64,000 bases of DNA, from contig JAGYXB010001001.1 of NCBI GenBank assembly GCA_022495005.1, forward strand, positions 496,001 through 560,000, written 5' to 3'. Of this stretch, positions 20,866-31,200 are shown one piece after another. Every line of letters starts with the position of its first letter. The first letter of the stretch is position 1. The position numbers and the translations under genes are program-made. This stretch comes from Rhyacophila brunnea (lineage: Eukaryota > Arthropoda > Insecta > Trichoptera > Rhyacophilidae). The notes under the pieces were generated by a model, which did no database searches, had not been told where the DNA came from, and saw nothing but the letters and a program-made list of their open reading frames with translations.

Positions 20866-21512
20866 AAATAATTAAATCTATTGTCATCAAAACATACACA
20901 TTAAGACGATTGTTTGAGTCGTTTCTAATAATCAGTTTAGATTCTATACGATCGTTGATCTTAGAATATATAAATGGATGTTGCAAATATTCATTAATGT
21001 CTATGACTTATTCAAAGATTGTGTCGATAATAGCGATATATTGGTCGGGAACCTGGCAAAAATCAATGTCTGAAACACACTATATCATAAAATCTTTCCA
21101 TTAATGTGCCGAAACAAATTTTAATACGTACATTCACCCCAGGTGTTTAATTGTCGGCGCATGCGTCAAACCATTTTCAAAACCGCGGGAATAGAGTCTT
21201 CTTACAAACAGAATGCATATTTAAAACGGGTTGGAATTTCCATTCGAATATTCGAATACTATTTATATTATTTAAATTTGTATATAAGAGCTACTGCTTC
21301 ACTGTAGTTTCATTATATATTTCCTTCAGAATTAACTTCTTTATTTTCATGTCTTAACGTCAATTCATCAATCCAGCTGTTTTTCAGAATAACTACTACT
21401 ACTACTATGATGTTTCATATAACCCGTTTACATTACATATAGATTTACTGCCGAAGTATGTATTATCGCGTAAAAAAATGCACGTATAAGCACGTATTAT
21501 TGTGCAAGTTAA
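20866..21512. other. Unassigned sequence
   Basis: No supportable gene. A short (ACT)n run occurs at 21391-21406 and a slightly GC-raised patch at 21120-21200. Confidence 0.4.
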
Positions 21513-21759
21513 CACCCACGGTGGCCGCGCGGCTTAAGCGTTGGACTATCACGCCGTGGGTCTCAGGTTCGAATCCTGTGTCTGGCAAATACACATATTG
21601 TTTTTCAATTTGTGTGTGAGTCAGGGTATGGACTTAATAGGTTGAGCAAGTGGCTGACAACCATTTCTCGTAAAAAAAAAAACAAAATCTGTTAATACAA
21701 ACCTCCAGTCTGTGGAGGCCCATATGATCCTATTAGCATCGGACATGGTCGAAAAAAAA
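21513..21759 (+). repeat. tRNA-derived SINE, family 2 copy 1
   Basis: The 5' head is tRNA-like: A-box GGTGGCCGCGCGG (21520-21532) and B-box GGTTCGAATCC (21566-21576). The spacing and the GGCCGNGNGG start recall tRNA-Leu/Ser. The body then shares TATTGTTTTTCAATTTGTG, GAGCAAGTGGCTGACAACC, TTTCTCGTAAAAA and CATCGGACATGGTCG with copies at 34367 and 63516. This is the best-preserved head. Confidence 0.85.
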
Positions 21760-22274
21760 TGTGCAGGTTGCAAGATTGCATGCATGCATCAAAAAAATTC
21801 AGAAGCCTCTGAAATTTCACGCAATAATTGATACTTGCATGTCAGTGCGCATGTGCAGTACAACGACAGTGGCGAACCTGCCGGAATAAATACAAACTAC
21901 ACCGCACAGAATATTGTGACGTCTATCACGTCTATTACGAGCTGTTTGTTGGCGAATTTAAAAGCGGGAGATTCAGCTACTGCGATTGTGATGATGACAT
22001 ACAAAACTTTCCATTCGCTGAGAAGCCACAAGCCAGCGACTATTTTGACAGAACGTGGTTCGTTTTTTACCGGGAGGTTGCTACTGCGCTTTACTGCGCA
22101 GACGCAGTAGGCCCACACGCCGGCGTGTAGCGTGTAAAGTTGACCGGCTTTCAACTTTTCTCGGTAGATTGTTAACAATCTGCTTGTTAGCTTGTTCAAT
22201 GATGACACTGGGCGACTTTACAGGCAGATTGTAAATTCGCACAACAAGCAGCTCGTAAAGTAGCTCAATGAAAT
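21760..22274. other. Unassigned, moderately GC-raised sequence
   Basis: Frames are open on both strands at 21828-22208 but have no recognisable domain. Short words such as ACAAGCAG and its inverse recur at 22180-22250. It may be an unknown repeat; it is not a gene I can support. Confidence 0.35.
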
Positions 22275-22275
22275 T

Positions 22276-22411
22276 GACGCATTAGACCAAGCAAGCGAAT
22301 GTTTGTTCTTCCCCTACTCCCGCGAAATTCTTATGCTCACTCAACAAAAAACGGAGAATTTCGCTGGAGCGGGGAAAGATCAAACATTCGCTCGCTTGGT
22401 CTAAATGCGTC
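22276..22411. mobile_element. 136-bp foldback element inserted in a LINE scrap
   Basis: The arms are inverted repeats of about 57 bp: GACGCATTAGACCAAGCAAG at the left and the complement of CGCTTGGTCTAAATGCGTC at the right, with about 85-90% matching and a loop of about 20 bases. The right arm abuts a minus-strand LINE fragment (22406-22480). No coding capacity. Confidence 0.8.
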
Positions 22412-22480
22412 ATAATGTATTCATAGTACTGGAGTTTTCTAGTTTTGATACTACACAGAACTTCTCGGTCATTTACCATT
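22406..22480 (-). pseudogene. Scrap of RTE-like LINE C-terminus
   Basis: Minus-strand translation starts NDREVLCSIKTRKLQYYEYI, the same segment as DREVLRSIKTRKLQYLGHIM at 5490. The foldback element at 22276-22411 truncates it, so what remains is about 25 codons. Confidence 0.7.
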
Positions 22481-23190
22481 CGATAACAAAACTCACCATC
22501 TCAGTCCAAGGATTTTTAAAGATACGTCTAAACGAAAACCCCAACTGTCAAAACTCTAAAACCAATATTTTATATTATTACTTTTGTTTTGTTAATCAAA
22601 ATTAGTTTTACAGGCTAATAAATTTAATACGTTTGAACAATATCTTCATTAATTCCTCCGTCATAATATTATTCACTAACGCAATTACCAGTTCTGCCAA
22701 TTTTATTATTTCTCTGCACTAATAAGGCACCAAAAGTCCAATAATATCACCGGGAATTCCCCTCCCACGAGCAGGGTCGTAGCCGGAATCTAGTTAGGCG
22801 CCCAGGTGTGGGGCGCATAGATTTAATGGGGTGCATTCATACGTGCGAGTGGAGTGTTGTCGTTATTAATATATTTCGTGTGGATTATTAAATTTGTTAG
22901 TCCTTGGACGCGGAGCGAACACGCACGTGGCAACACTACTCTAATATTTGCAATACATACAGAGATATTTTGTAATTTATTTAAGATGTTAGTTGAGTTA
23001 ATTGCTTATTGTGTAATATGTTTTATCATATATTATACTCCCTAATAAATAACGCAAGCTTTTGATTATTTTACATTGTGATTGTATTATAAAATACTGA
23101 GTTTGTTGATTACTTACTAAAATATCCGTATTTATCTACTGACGTAAATACACCATTAACCTTTTAGTCAATTGAGTTTAAAGAAATTAG
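22481..23190. other. Unassigned sequence
   Basis: No gene. A GC-raised stretch at 22755-22935 contains GGAGTGTTGTCG and, inverted, GGCAACACTACTC; this could be a weak inverted repeat of an old element. Confidence 0.35.
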
Positions 23191-23194
23191 TTTC

Positions 23195-23520
23195 TTACAT
23201 TATATCCGTCATAAACCGTGTCCAGAAAATTGTATGTATGCAGTTCGCCGTATTACATTTCACCATGAAATGTTGTTTCGGAAATATATGGTCGTATATT
23301 AAAGACCGTCCAATCGCTTTGCGTCGTATAGTACTAAGATAAAATTCATGTCTAAATAAAACACGGTTCATGTCGGTTTTCAGGAAGCAAGAGGCAAACA
23401 AATTTTGAAAATAGCCGATATACTGGATTATTTATTAGGTTTGGTTAGGTAATGTTAGGATTTCATTCTTTAATATTCATGAATTTTGCTTAAATCGGCT
23501 ATGAAAATTGGCGTGGTTCC
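23195..23520 (+). repeat. Dispersed repeat with TTAGG-like core, copy 1
   Basis: Shares long blocks with the complement of 47735-47995: TATATGGTCGTATATTAAAG, CGGTTCATGTCGG, AATTTTGAAAATAGCCGATA and a core of TTAGG-like words (GGTTTGGTTAGGTAATGTTAGG). Identity is about 75-80% by eye. No coding content. Confidence 0.6.
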
Positions 23521-23922
23521 CTACTAAAAACTACCGAAATACATGGGAAAGACAACTCACGGTGAACTGTGCTACGTGAAATGTAATACGTATAATTTTC
23601 ATATAACCATCATCAACATTTCTTATAGAAGCTCAGTATACGGTCGCTTTTAGTTTTCGTAAGATACCAAGACTTTATAGTAACATATATAAACATAAAA
23701 TAGAACTAATGACCTGAGACGATAATTAAAATACTCGTCACTCCAACGTATAATAAATTACTTTGTATTAGACATATTGATTAGTCGATATAGAACCTTT
23801 TAATCAAGCAGTTTACAAATAATCTCTTAATTGAATAATCGTTCCTTGCATACTGAGCAAAACTATACTAAATTCACATAAATAACTACATTAATACTAT
23901 CTAAATAGACATCATGAAAATG
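23521..23922. other. Unassigned AT-rich sequence
   Basis: Nothing supportable. Confidence 0.4.
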
Positions 23923-23924
23923 TA

Positions 23925-24246
23925 CTGCAGTACTCCCCATTTACACGGTAGATACGTTCCACGCGATACCGTGTTAAAAAAAACGTGTAAAAAAAGTATA
24001 CACTAAAATAATACTGAGGTAACAAAAAATATTCACTATCTTCTTCACTTCTCGACCAATTGCATGTGCCACAGTTATGATATATGAATGCAGTTCAGTT
24101 GTGTTCGGGCTAATATGGTTAGTTTTAACACATTCTGGCCAAATTGGTCTCCAAATTGGCCTCCAACATGCGTTCAGAGTTGATGGCTTTGCACTGTGTT
24201 ATTTCGAAATCGTGTAAAAAAAACCGTGTAAAAAGGGAGTTCAGTG
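23925..24246. mobile_element. 322-bp MITE with TA flanks (pogo/Tigger-like ends)
   Basis: The ends match in inverted orientation: the left carries GTACTCCCCATTTACACGG, the right (complement) GAACTCCCTTTTTACACGG. TA dinucleotides lie outside both ends (23923-23924 and 24247-24248). Inner repeats of CGTGTAAAAAAA occur near both ends. An A(C)TCCC...CACGG terminus with TA duplication suits pogo/Tigger-derived MITEs. No ORF. Confidence 0.65.
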
Positions 24247-24404
24247 TAATATTAATATAAATATGAAACAATAAACAACTATTAAAATAATTTTGTGTTT
24301 ATTGATCACATATGTATCTATATAAAATAAAACTTAGTTCTTAAACAGTTAGACACCATACTAAATTAAAATAACAAAAAACTATAAAAAGTGATCACGA
24401 CGGA

Positions 24405-24640
24405 AAGTGATGAACAAACGGTTTATCAACACAGTCAGAATGCAGACTTCGATTATGCTGAATTTGGTTTTAAGCGATTACAGTCGTAAGTTCCCGATAT
24501 TCCGCATCGAATTGAGTGTTGCGATAGCCACTCCTATTTATATAGCGAGCTCCCTTCGCAAAGTGAAATCTCCCGTGAGATAGATCTTGTTCAAGCCAAC
24601 TGTATTCCGACTTCCTAGAAAGCCGCTTAATATTATACAC
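24405..24640 (-). pseudogene. LINE reverse transcriptase fragment, degraded
   Basis: On the minus strand one frame reads LGSRN, then LTGDFTLRRELAI, stop, IGVAIATLNSMRNIGN, LRL, stop, SLKTKFSIIEVCILTVL. This follows the post-catalytic region of RTE-like LINEs (YLGS.....CxxEIxxRIxxAxxAxxxLxxIW...xISLKTKxxLxxxxVxxVLLYG). Two in-frame stops show it is dead. A further open frame continues upstream to 24756 but is not recognisable. Confidence 0.55.
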
Positions 24641-24759
24641 ATAATGTATAGTGCGGTGCTACAGGATGCTGGTTCTTGGAGGCAACGTATGGTGTCCATA
24701 TCAGTAACATCCCCAAACAAAATCTCGCCCTTTAGTAGACTAAAAATGTCGCGCAATAT

Positions 24760-26040
24760 TATTTAATTTTACAAATACCTAGATGCAATGTTGCAAAATC
24801 ATAAATACATATATACTATAAATTTAAATTCACACATACTATCAGCGTTGCAGGTGTAAATGTCAAATGTCATCTCCATGGAATCCACCGTGAAAGTAGT
24901 AACATTAGTTTTATTTTTATTTTGCCACCTATTAAATTACACTGAAATTTAGCAACGCACGGCCTGCTTACCTCTACGAGACGCCACTTGTCCATTTGCA
25001 CTAAGAGGTGGGCATAATCGGAGAAGAAGATATGGGTGGTTCGCAATAATAATTTAAGGATGAAGTCCATCAAAATGGATCCTGAGATATTTGGACCTAA
25101 AGTTAAAACTCCTTTTGTAAAATTCAGGAATGTTTTCACTTACCATATTTTGATAGTACATGGATCAATTTAAATAAATAGTCGAAACATGAATAATATA
25201 TTCACGCTTTATTAATATTAGCAATTTAATGTTATACCTTTGAATGATTCACTTTTTGATGTCTTATCAATACTAGTATTGCTATTTATGCGGAAAATTG
25301 TAAAGCTACGATTGTGATATTAACACACAATATAGAAATCTGTTTTGTCTAGCCACTGAAATAAAAAAAATCTAATTTTTTGATAGTTGGACTAGGATCC
25401 ATAATTATTGTGAACCACCCATATAGTAAATTGCGTGATCATATTATTATAGGAATGTCATTTAAGTTTCACGACCCATCATTATGGCTGAATATTAGAT
25501 TACTGTTTCGAAAATTTCGAATTAATACAATATGACGCATAAAAGACCCCTAAGACATATCCCAAATCAAAACCGTCAAATCAGAAAGGGGCGCAGCTGA
25601 TGTGTGATGGAAATTATTTATAGTTCTGGATGAAGCCGAATCCATTTGCATATCAAAAGAATAATATAGAATAGTATTTTTACAGGGCGCAATGTCAGTC
25701 GCTTGACATGCAGCGCGCGTTTTTCATTTTACATGAATTTTCGCGGCGACACTCAATGCCTGCGGTGCGTTTTCCTTAGGTCTTTTTTGTACATCTCACA
25801 TGCTCAGGGGATAAACAAATTATTAACTGAAGGGTGGAAAACTCATTGTAGTTATAACAGCAGTTATAATATATAGGGCTATCAAATTAGTACAATAGAT
25901 TTTTAAATCGTTATAGCAGCCATTTTTTCTTGATTACCACCAAAATTGACACTCGGGTTCAGTATTGTTTGTCAAGTTATCATGGGAAGATACACAGTGG
26001 TTTAACATATACAAATTCTTAAAAATTATTACAACAATAA
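24760..26040. other. Unassigned; GC-raised island at 25590-25770
   Basis: An 89-codon minus-strand frame (24870-25139) has no recognisable domain. The patch 25590-25770 (GGGGCGCAGCTGATGTGTG, ATTTGCATATC, CATGCAGCGCGCG, TTTTCGCGGCGACACTC) is non-repetitive and GC-raised on an AT-rich background, a candidate regulatory island by composition. Confidence 0.35.
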
Positions 26041-26049
26041 TGCTATGGT

Positions 26050-26165
26050 TTCAGGATAAAAGTGCTGAAGTCAGTTTATATAATAAATACGTATGACTGA
26101 TAAAGTTCAGTGTGCACTATTTAAGTCTAATCTCCACAGCCTACCTCCACGCTTCGCTACTTATT
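26050..26165 (-). repeat. LINE 3'-UTR scrap, copy 1
   Basis: AATAAATACGTATGACTGAT...TGTGCA.TATTTA..CTCCACAGCCTACCTCCAC matches the sequences at 49404-49585 and 52310-52390. At 52310 this block lies immediately 3' (minus strand) of LINE coding remains, so it is probably a LINE 3' tail. Confidence 0.5.
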
Positions 26166-26272
26166 ATATTCTAATATTTGGATACGATTTAACATAGTTT
26201 TGCAAATTTTGATGTTACGCGTATGGGCGGTTCATAATATAGTATCAAAAAAGATTTTTTTTTCATCCTCGC

Positions 26273-26363
26273 AAAAATCTATACTTGCAACAATTTCAAT
26301 ATGTTATATTTTTCCTGAAAGGTCATAGTTATATTAAAATGTATCGCTGTTCTGTTTTGTCCG
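26273..26363. mobile_element. MITE end related to the element at 32068-32463
   Basis: ACAATTTCAATAT, TTTTTCCTGAAAGGTCATAG, TTATATT and GTTCTGTTTTGTC occur in the same order as at the right end of the 32-kb element. Only one end is preserved. Confidence 0.6.
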
Positions 26364-26439
26364 ATTACCACATACGACATAGCACTCTACTTAAAAATAC
26401 ATTCATACTATATCATATAATTAAATCTGTTTTATAATA

Positions 26440-26838
26440 TTAACTATTTCTTTAATTCAACGAATAATTCACAAGATTTAAGAATATATCATTCTGATTA
26501 TTGAAAATATATAATTTATAAAAACACTTTCTGAGAGAGTATATTATTATAACCAATAGAAAAAATCTTTTTTGAAAAAAGCACCCCGGCCGGGAATCGA
26601 ACCCTGCATCTCCACGGGTTTACGCCCCATTCCGTCGCATTTAACCAATATGCTACGGCGTGACATACTAATTGCGACAAATTTTAACAATTGGTAATTT
26701 TTAATACCAACTCATCAGCGCTCTTCCAAATCAAGCTACTTTGGCAATCGATTTTTGTTTCTTTAATCAAAGTAGGTAACTATTTACTATTACTTCGATT
26801 ACTAACCGACATCGTGGAATTTCTCCAATATTTTTTAG
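26440..26838 (-). repeat. SINE-like repeat with internal tRNA-like module, family 1 copy B
   Basis: On the minus strand the A-box region GTAGCATATTGG (26645-26656) and B-box GTTCGATTCC (26593-26602) form a better tRNA-like core than copy A, with CCCGGCCGGGGTGCT after the T-loop. Upstream similarity to copy A extends about 150 bp (GTCGGTTAG, TTTGATT, AAAATTTGTCGCAATTA). Downstream come TTTTTCTATTGGTTATAA and the tail GAATTATTCGTTGAAT. Confidence 0.75.
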
Positions 26839-26874
26839 ATGTAACTACTTGCACTTGCTAATAATTTATAATTA

Positions 26875-27036
26875 ACTATTTCTTTTATTCAACGAATAAT
26901 TCACAAGATTTAAGAATATATCATTCTGATTATTGAACATTATATTCCCGGCCGGGGTGGCTTACTTTTTTCAAAAAAGATTTTTTCTATTGGTTATAAT
27001 ATACTCTCTCAGAAAGTGTTTTTCTAAATTATATAT
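26875..27036 (-). repeat. Family 1 SINE-like copy C with inverted 5' part
   Basis: The left half (26875-26940) is the family 1 tail in minus orientation; the right half (26946-27036), from CCCGGCCGGGGTGGC through TCTATTGGTTATAA, is the body in plus orientation. Read on the minus strand this is an inverted 5' segment followed by a correctly oriented 3' tail, the product expected from twin priming during LINE-driven reverse transcription. Confidence 0.7.
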
Positions 27037-27610
27037 GTTAAATCTGTTTTGTTTCTAAAAAAACTGGCTGTTTCAACTCTCGATTTTATTTATGTTTCAA
27101 ATAAAAAAAATGCGAAATTATATTATCTGAAGTCAACCAAGTGACTACTCCATTTTTTAAAGCAAACCCATCATGCGAGTAGTTAGACTACAGGGGGACT
27201 GACGTTTCGTTGGAAAATTAACCGAGAAGCAATTTAAAAGACGATCGACAGCCTCTATCCGTTCTTTGATTTCGCTCTCAATTTTCCACTTGGAGTAATG
27301 CAATAACGTCCGCCACCGGCGGTGCATCGCGCGGGGTAGGAGCGCCGCGGCGCCCTAGCGAGACGCCTACGCCCATGGTGAAATTGAAAAGCCTGCCATA
27401 CGCTTAGTTGTATTTTTTATTAGTGACTTACTGAATTTGCATCTAAGGGGTCGTCATTCGCTACAAAATATAAACACACAGCGAACATTTATTTTTCGTG
27501 TTGATTTAAAAAAAATATATGAATTTATTTTTAAAATATATTATATATTAACGTATATTCGGGTTACACTATGGCAAAAGGTTTATGGGCAACAATATAT
27601 TTTCACTTAA
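27037..27610. other. Unassigned; GC-rich island at 27230-27385
   Basis: The patch contains GTCCGCCACCGGCGGTGCATC and GGAGCGCCGCGGCGCCCTAG, the most GC-rich stretch in the window. No repeat copy and no convincing ORF. It is a candidate regulatory island, by composition only. Confidence 0.4.
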
Positions 27611-27954
27611 AGGCCCACATGTCCAACGTAGGTCAAAATGGAGATTTTTTGGTATTTTTAGAGCATAACCCTGGACATTCCTTAAACGTTGTAGATAATC
27701 TATTTATATAATTTCGAAGCCTTATTATCCTTTATATTTATTTTAAACATTTGATGACTGAATAAAGTATTTTTATTACATAAAATAGTATTCTTTTAAA
27801 CCTCTCGTTTAGATGGCTTTAATAATTTAGAATATGGTCATATTACAGTACATCCATGTGCAATGGTGTTAAGATTTTTTAGATGTTTAAAAGATGTTTT
27901 AAAATGTTTAAAATAAATATAAAGGATAATAAGGCTTCAGAATTATATACATAG

Positions 27955-27957
<3 letters not shown>
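27611..27957. mobile_element. TTAA long-TIR element, family T1, internally deleted copy
   Basis: Starts after TTAA (27607-27610) with AGGCCCACATG, runs through the 240-bp left arm known from 56557-57422 (TAAACGTTGTAGATAATCTA, TTTGATGACTGAATAAAGT, AACCTCTCG), then jumps into the right arm (TAAATATAAAGGATAATAAGG). The outer end of the right arm is lost in a TA microsatellite at 27956-27988. Confidence 0.75.

Positions 27958-27988
<31 letters not shown>
27956..27988. repeat. (TA)n microsatellite
   Basis: About 14 TA units. It occupies the place where the right terminal part of the T1 element would be. Confidence 0.9.
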
Positions 27989-27990
<2 letters not shown>

Positions 27991-29461
27991 GTACCTACAT
28001 GTAAATCAACTAAGTAGAGAAAAAACAAACCAAAAAATAATCAAAAATATTATAAATAAGGTTATATATTCGTTATTATAATGTTATATATTCGGTGACG
28101 CTGTCCTTTTTCTTTAAATTCCCCCACTTTTTTAGCAAGTAAATATTACTCTTTCCCGATAAATAAGTACACACATGTCTGAATTTTTAAATTACTCCGG
28201 CGTAAGATATTCATCATAATATTATGTTTTTAGTAATTTATTTTTATTACCTTTTGTCAACGTACCTATGAAATATTGTATCTATTTTTTCTACTAATCT
28301 CTATGTGTAACAGTAAATTGATTGTGTTAATTATTTATAACTTTATCTATAATGCAGTTCACAATACGAGTAGTCGACTTACGTAGAATATCAGAACCAT
28401 GGTCCTCAGAATACAGCGCTGACTTCCACGCCACTCTAAATTGGCTAAATGCAAACTCCACCATGCGTGTAATGTTATAACAAACAAGGAGATGTTAACA
28501 GAATATATGTGTTTTAATTCCTTAGATACTACCTAATATGTCATATTCAAATGTAGCTACTAAGTATAATTTCAACACCTGTTTCAGTATAACAGGAACG
28601 ACTCACGTATTTACTTTATTATCTGTAAATTTCCATGACATTAGAATAATAAACGACATTTAAAAAAACCGCGTATAACTGGCTTTATTTTATCTTCCCT
28701 TGATATCTTATTGTAGCTTCTTGATTTGACTAACCAAATTAATTCTCAATTTCAAAACTGCGTTTGTTAATTTCTCGCTTTTATAAAGTTGCAAATCTCT
28801 TTATATTTCAAGTGACTATTATATTTTTTTGCATTTAGATTTTTAAATCCCCCTTGTTAATGAACCCTTTGGAATAAAAAAAAAGCTTCGTTTACCCAGC
28901 AATTATTATTGGAACCCTTCCATAGCAATAACTTCTCGAATTTTTAAAAAAAATATTTCACTATTTACACGACGTAGATCAATAATCAAACAGCCTTTCT
29001 CCATTGATTCATAAAAACGTAATGACGTTTGAACGCAGTGTATTTCTGTAAACCTGTACAAAAGAGCTATAATATGAGCTTAATTAAACACGAATTGTAC
29101 AGTATCTGCGATGACCTGTATATCTTAAAAAATATCGGTATATATTATGCTATATCGGTATAATTATTACCGATTATAGAACGTCGAGTTATTTTTTTTT
29201 CACACAAGGTCACAAGGTTTTTACTCAAATAATGGATTTTACAATGCGTACTGAACACTACGAATACAGTACAGTATTAATTGTTAGGGAACGGCTTCAT
29301 CGAGAAGCCTTAGCCCAAAATGGCAACGCAAAGGTGGAGGGAGCGCCGCATGGCAACTACCGCGGCAATAATGAACCCATTCGCATACTGTTTGAAACTA
29401 TTTAATCTGAGTTTCTTCTTCTTCTTCCATCCTGTTAGCAGTCAATGTGTGGGACCATACC
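27989..29461. other. Unassigned; GC-raised island at 29280-29400
   Basis: AT-rich with no gene. A non-repetitive patch at 29280-29400 (GGAACGGCTTCATCGAGAAG, GGTGGAGGGAGCGCCGCATG) stands out by composition. Confidence 0.35.
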
Positions 29462-30246
29462 TAAATAAGATTTCATATAAATAAATAGGATTTCAAGTTA
29501 TACATATTTATAATTTTTATAAAAATCCCTGTTTTTTAAAATAGATATAAAAAATATTAAAACTATGAATTAGTCAAAAATCTAATCGGTGAAAATTTTA
29601 AAACTTAATAAAATAAATTTAATAATAAATATAACCATAAAAATAATGTAGAAACAACGAAAGCTATGTACCTACCAAATATGTGACAAATTCACATTTT
29701 TTTTACAATTCGCACCCGAGTATAATAGTGGTATAACTCGAATTTTTGTTTTTGCTGGAGAGCAGTTTGAATATTTTAGTTAGGTGTGTTAAATCAGTTT
29801 TTTTTTAATTTACTTTATAGTAACGTGAAGTTGGCACACTGAGTCATCTCATTTTGAATGTTATCCGCAATAACACTGGCACAATAATCATTGTGCCACT
29901 ATTTCTGCTTGAATTCAAGTAAAATGTTATAATATGTTAAAGACAAAAATGCCTTTAAGGCCAACATTATATTTTAAAGAATTATGCCGCTATTTGTGCG
30001 GATATAAGTGATATCTTGGAACATTTCTGCATACTTAACTCAAAAATGACAAATTGGACTTTTGCCACTATTATTCCTCGGGTGCGAATTGTAAGTTTAT
30101 CTTTGACTTAAAAAAATCTTTTTAATGTTTTCAGATACACATTTATTTAATTATTACAGTTGAAATTGTAAATTATACAAAAAAAATCTCAAATTGCAAG
30201 CTTCGTATTTTTCCGCTAGGTTCTCTGTTGGCATATGTGATCCCCC
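29462..30246. mobile_element. TTAA element, family T2, half copy with nested MITE
   Basis: From about 29462 the sequence follows the loop and right arm of the T2 palindrome at 41237-42087 (GATTTCAAGTTATACA, AGATATAAAAAATATTAAAA, CAGTTGAAATTGTAAATTAT, GCAAGCTTCGTATTTTTCCG). It ends GATCCCCC followed by TTAA (30247-30250), a different outermost tip from the 41-kb copy. The left arm is missing. The 29711-30086 interval is a separate insertion. Confidence 0.7.
29711..30086. mobile_element. 376-bp MITE nested in the T2 element, 4-bp AATT duplication
   Basis: The terminal inverted repeats are CGCACCCGAG...ATAATAGTGG (left) and CCACTATTATTCCTCGGGTGCG (right, complement). AATT lies outside both ends (29707-29710 and 30087-30090), while the intact T2 copies at the same position read ACAATTGTAAG with a single AATT. 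This is a clean filled/empty site pair. No ORF; superfamily unknown. Confidence 0.85.
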
Positions 30247-30250
30247 TTAA

Positions 30251-30593
30251 TCCTTAATACATTGATAATTTAAAAGATTAATTACTAGATATTATAATAT
30301 TATTCCATAATAGTACACGTTGGCAAAAAGCAGGCGAGGGAATCAATTAAATATCCTTCGTAAAATCGGTTACTTACACTTAAAAAAAATATTTTAAATA
30401 ATCGCGATCGAGATCATCGTTATTTTAACAGCAATCGGCAGATTGACTTTCGGTTATTAATATTTTATTGCATTATCTGTTATATTTCGGCGCCATATTG
30501 TGAACAATATTTAAAAGACACTTGGCTTGGATCCCAACTAAAATAATGCATCAGATTATAAATCGCACCAAAGTAATCGAAATCGAGGAAATC
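30251..30593. other. Unassigned AT-rich sequence
   Basis: Nothing supportable. Confidence 0.4.
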
Positions 30594-31200
30594 TTCTTCT
30601 CTTTGGCCATATCCGCCCATTAACTGGAGCATATGGACACCACGCGGCGCCTCCAAGAATCCCTATCGCTCGCCAGTCTTCTTGCTTCGTTCCAGGTCAA
30701 ACCAGCATCCCGTAGCTCCGCCGTATACACTCTGTAGATTGTATTTAGCGGCCTTCCAGGACGCCGGAATCCGGTCGGCTTGAAGAACAGGCAAGCCAGG
30801 TTGAAGTTCTCTTCTGGCATTCGCAGCACGTGGCCGAGCCAGGTCCAACGTCACCTCTTCACTTTCAGCGTGATGAGAGGCTGCTTGGTGCGTTCTCTTA
30901 TCTCCTCGTTGCTCCTAAAGTCATACCGCACACCCAGTATTCGTCGCAAACATCTCTTCTGGCATTCGCAGCACGTGGCCGAGCCAGGTCCAACGTCACC
31001 TCTTCACTTTCAGCGTGATGAGAGGCTGCTTGGTGCGTTCTCTTATCTCCTCGTTGCTCCTAAAGTCATACCGCACACCCAGTATTCGTCGCAAACATCT
31101 GTTTTCGAAGCTCAGTATACGGTTGCTCTGAGCCTGCGTAAGGTGCCATGATTCGCTACTGTAAAGCAGCACCGTCAGAATGCAAGCGTCGAATAAAGGA
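30594..31200 (-). pseudogene. LINE reverse transcriptase C-terminus with internal tandem duplication, copy 1
   Basis: Minus strand, from FDACILTVLLYSSESWHLTQ through RCLRRILGVRYDFRSNEEIR and KQPLITLKVKR, then LRMPEENFNLACLFFKPTGF, RRPGRPLNTIYRVYTAELRD and NEARRLASDRDSWRRRVVS. This is the post-RT region of an RTE-like LINE (LYGSESW, RCLRxILG, WxGHVLRMP, GRPxxxW, DRxxWRR). A perfect 145-bp tandem duplication (30811-31100) disrupts it. The 3' end carries AAAGAGAAGAAGATTT as a tail. A second copy lies at 37741-38155 on the plus strand with nearly the same 5' truncation point. Confidence 0.8.
30811..31100. repeat. Perfect 145-bp tandem duplication
   Basis: 30811-30955 and 30956-31100 appear identical base for base (CTTCTGGCATTCGCAGCACG to GTCGCAAACATCT). 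It duplicates a piece of LINE coding sequence. Confidence 0.9.

Noticed and set aside
21828..22208. Overlapping frames on both strands around 100 codons each
   Set aside because: Open both ways, no recognisable protein, more likely GC-raised non-coding or unknown repeat.
22772..22830. Possible hAT tip (CAGGGTCGTAGCCGG)
   Set aside because: No partner end or coding remnant nearby; the match is too short to call.
27956..27988. TA repeat as a CRISPR-like or satellite array
   Set aside because: A plain dinucleotide microsatellite; no spacer structure anywhere in the window.
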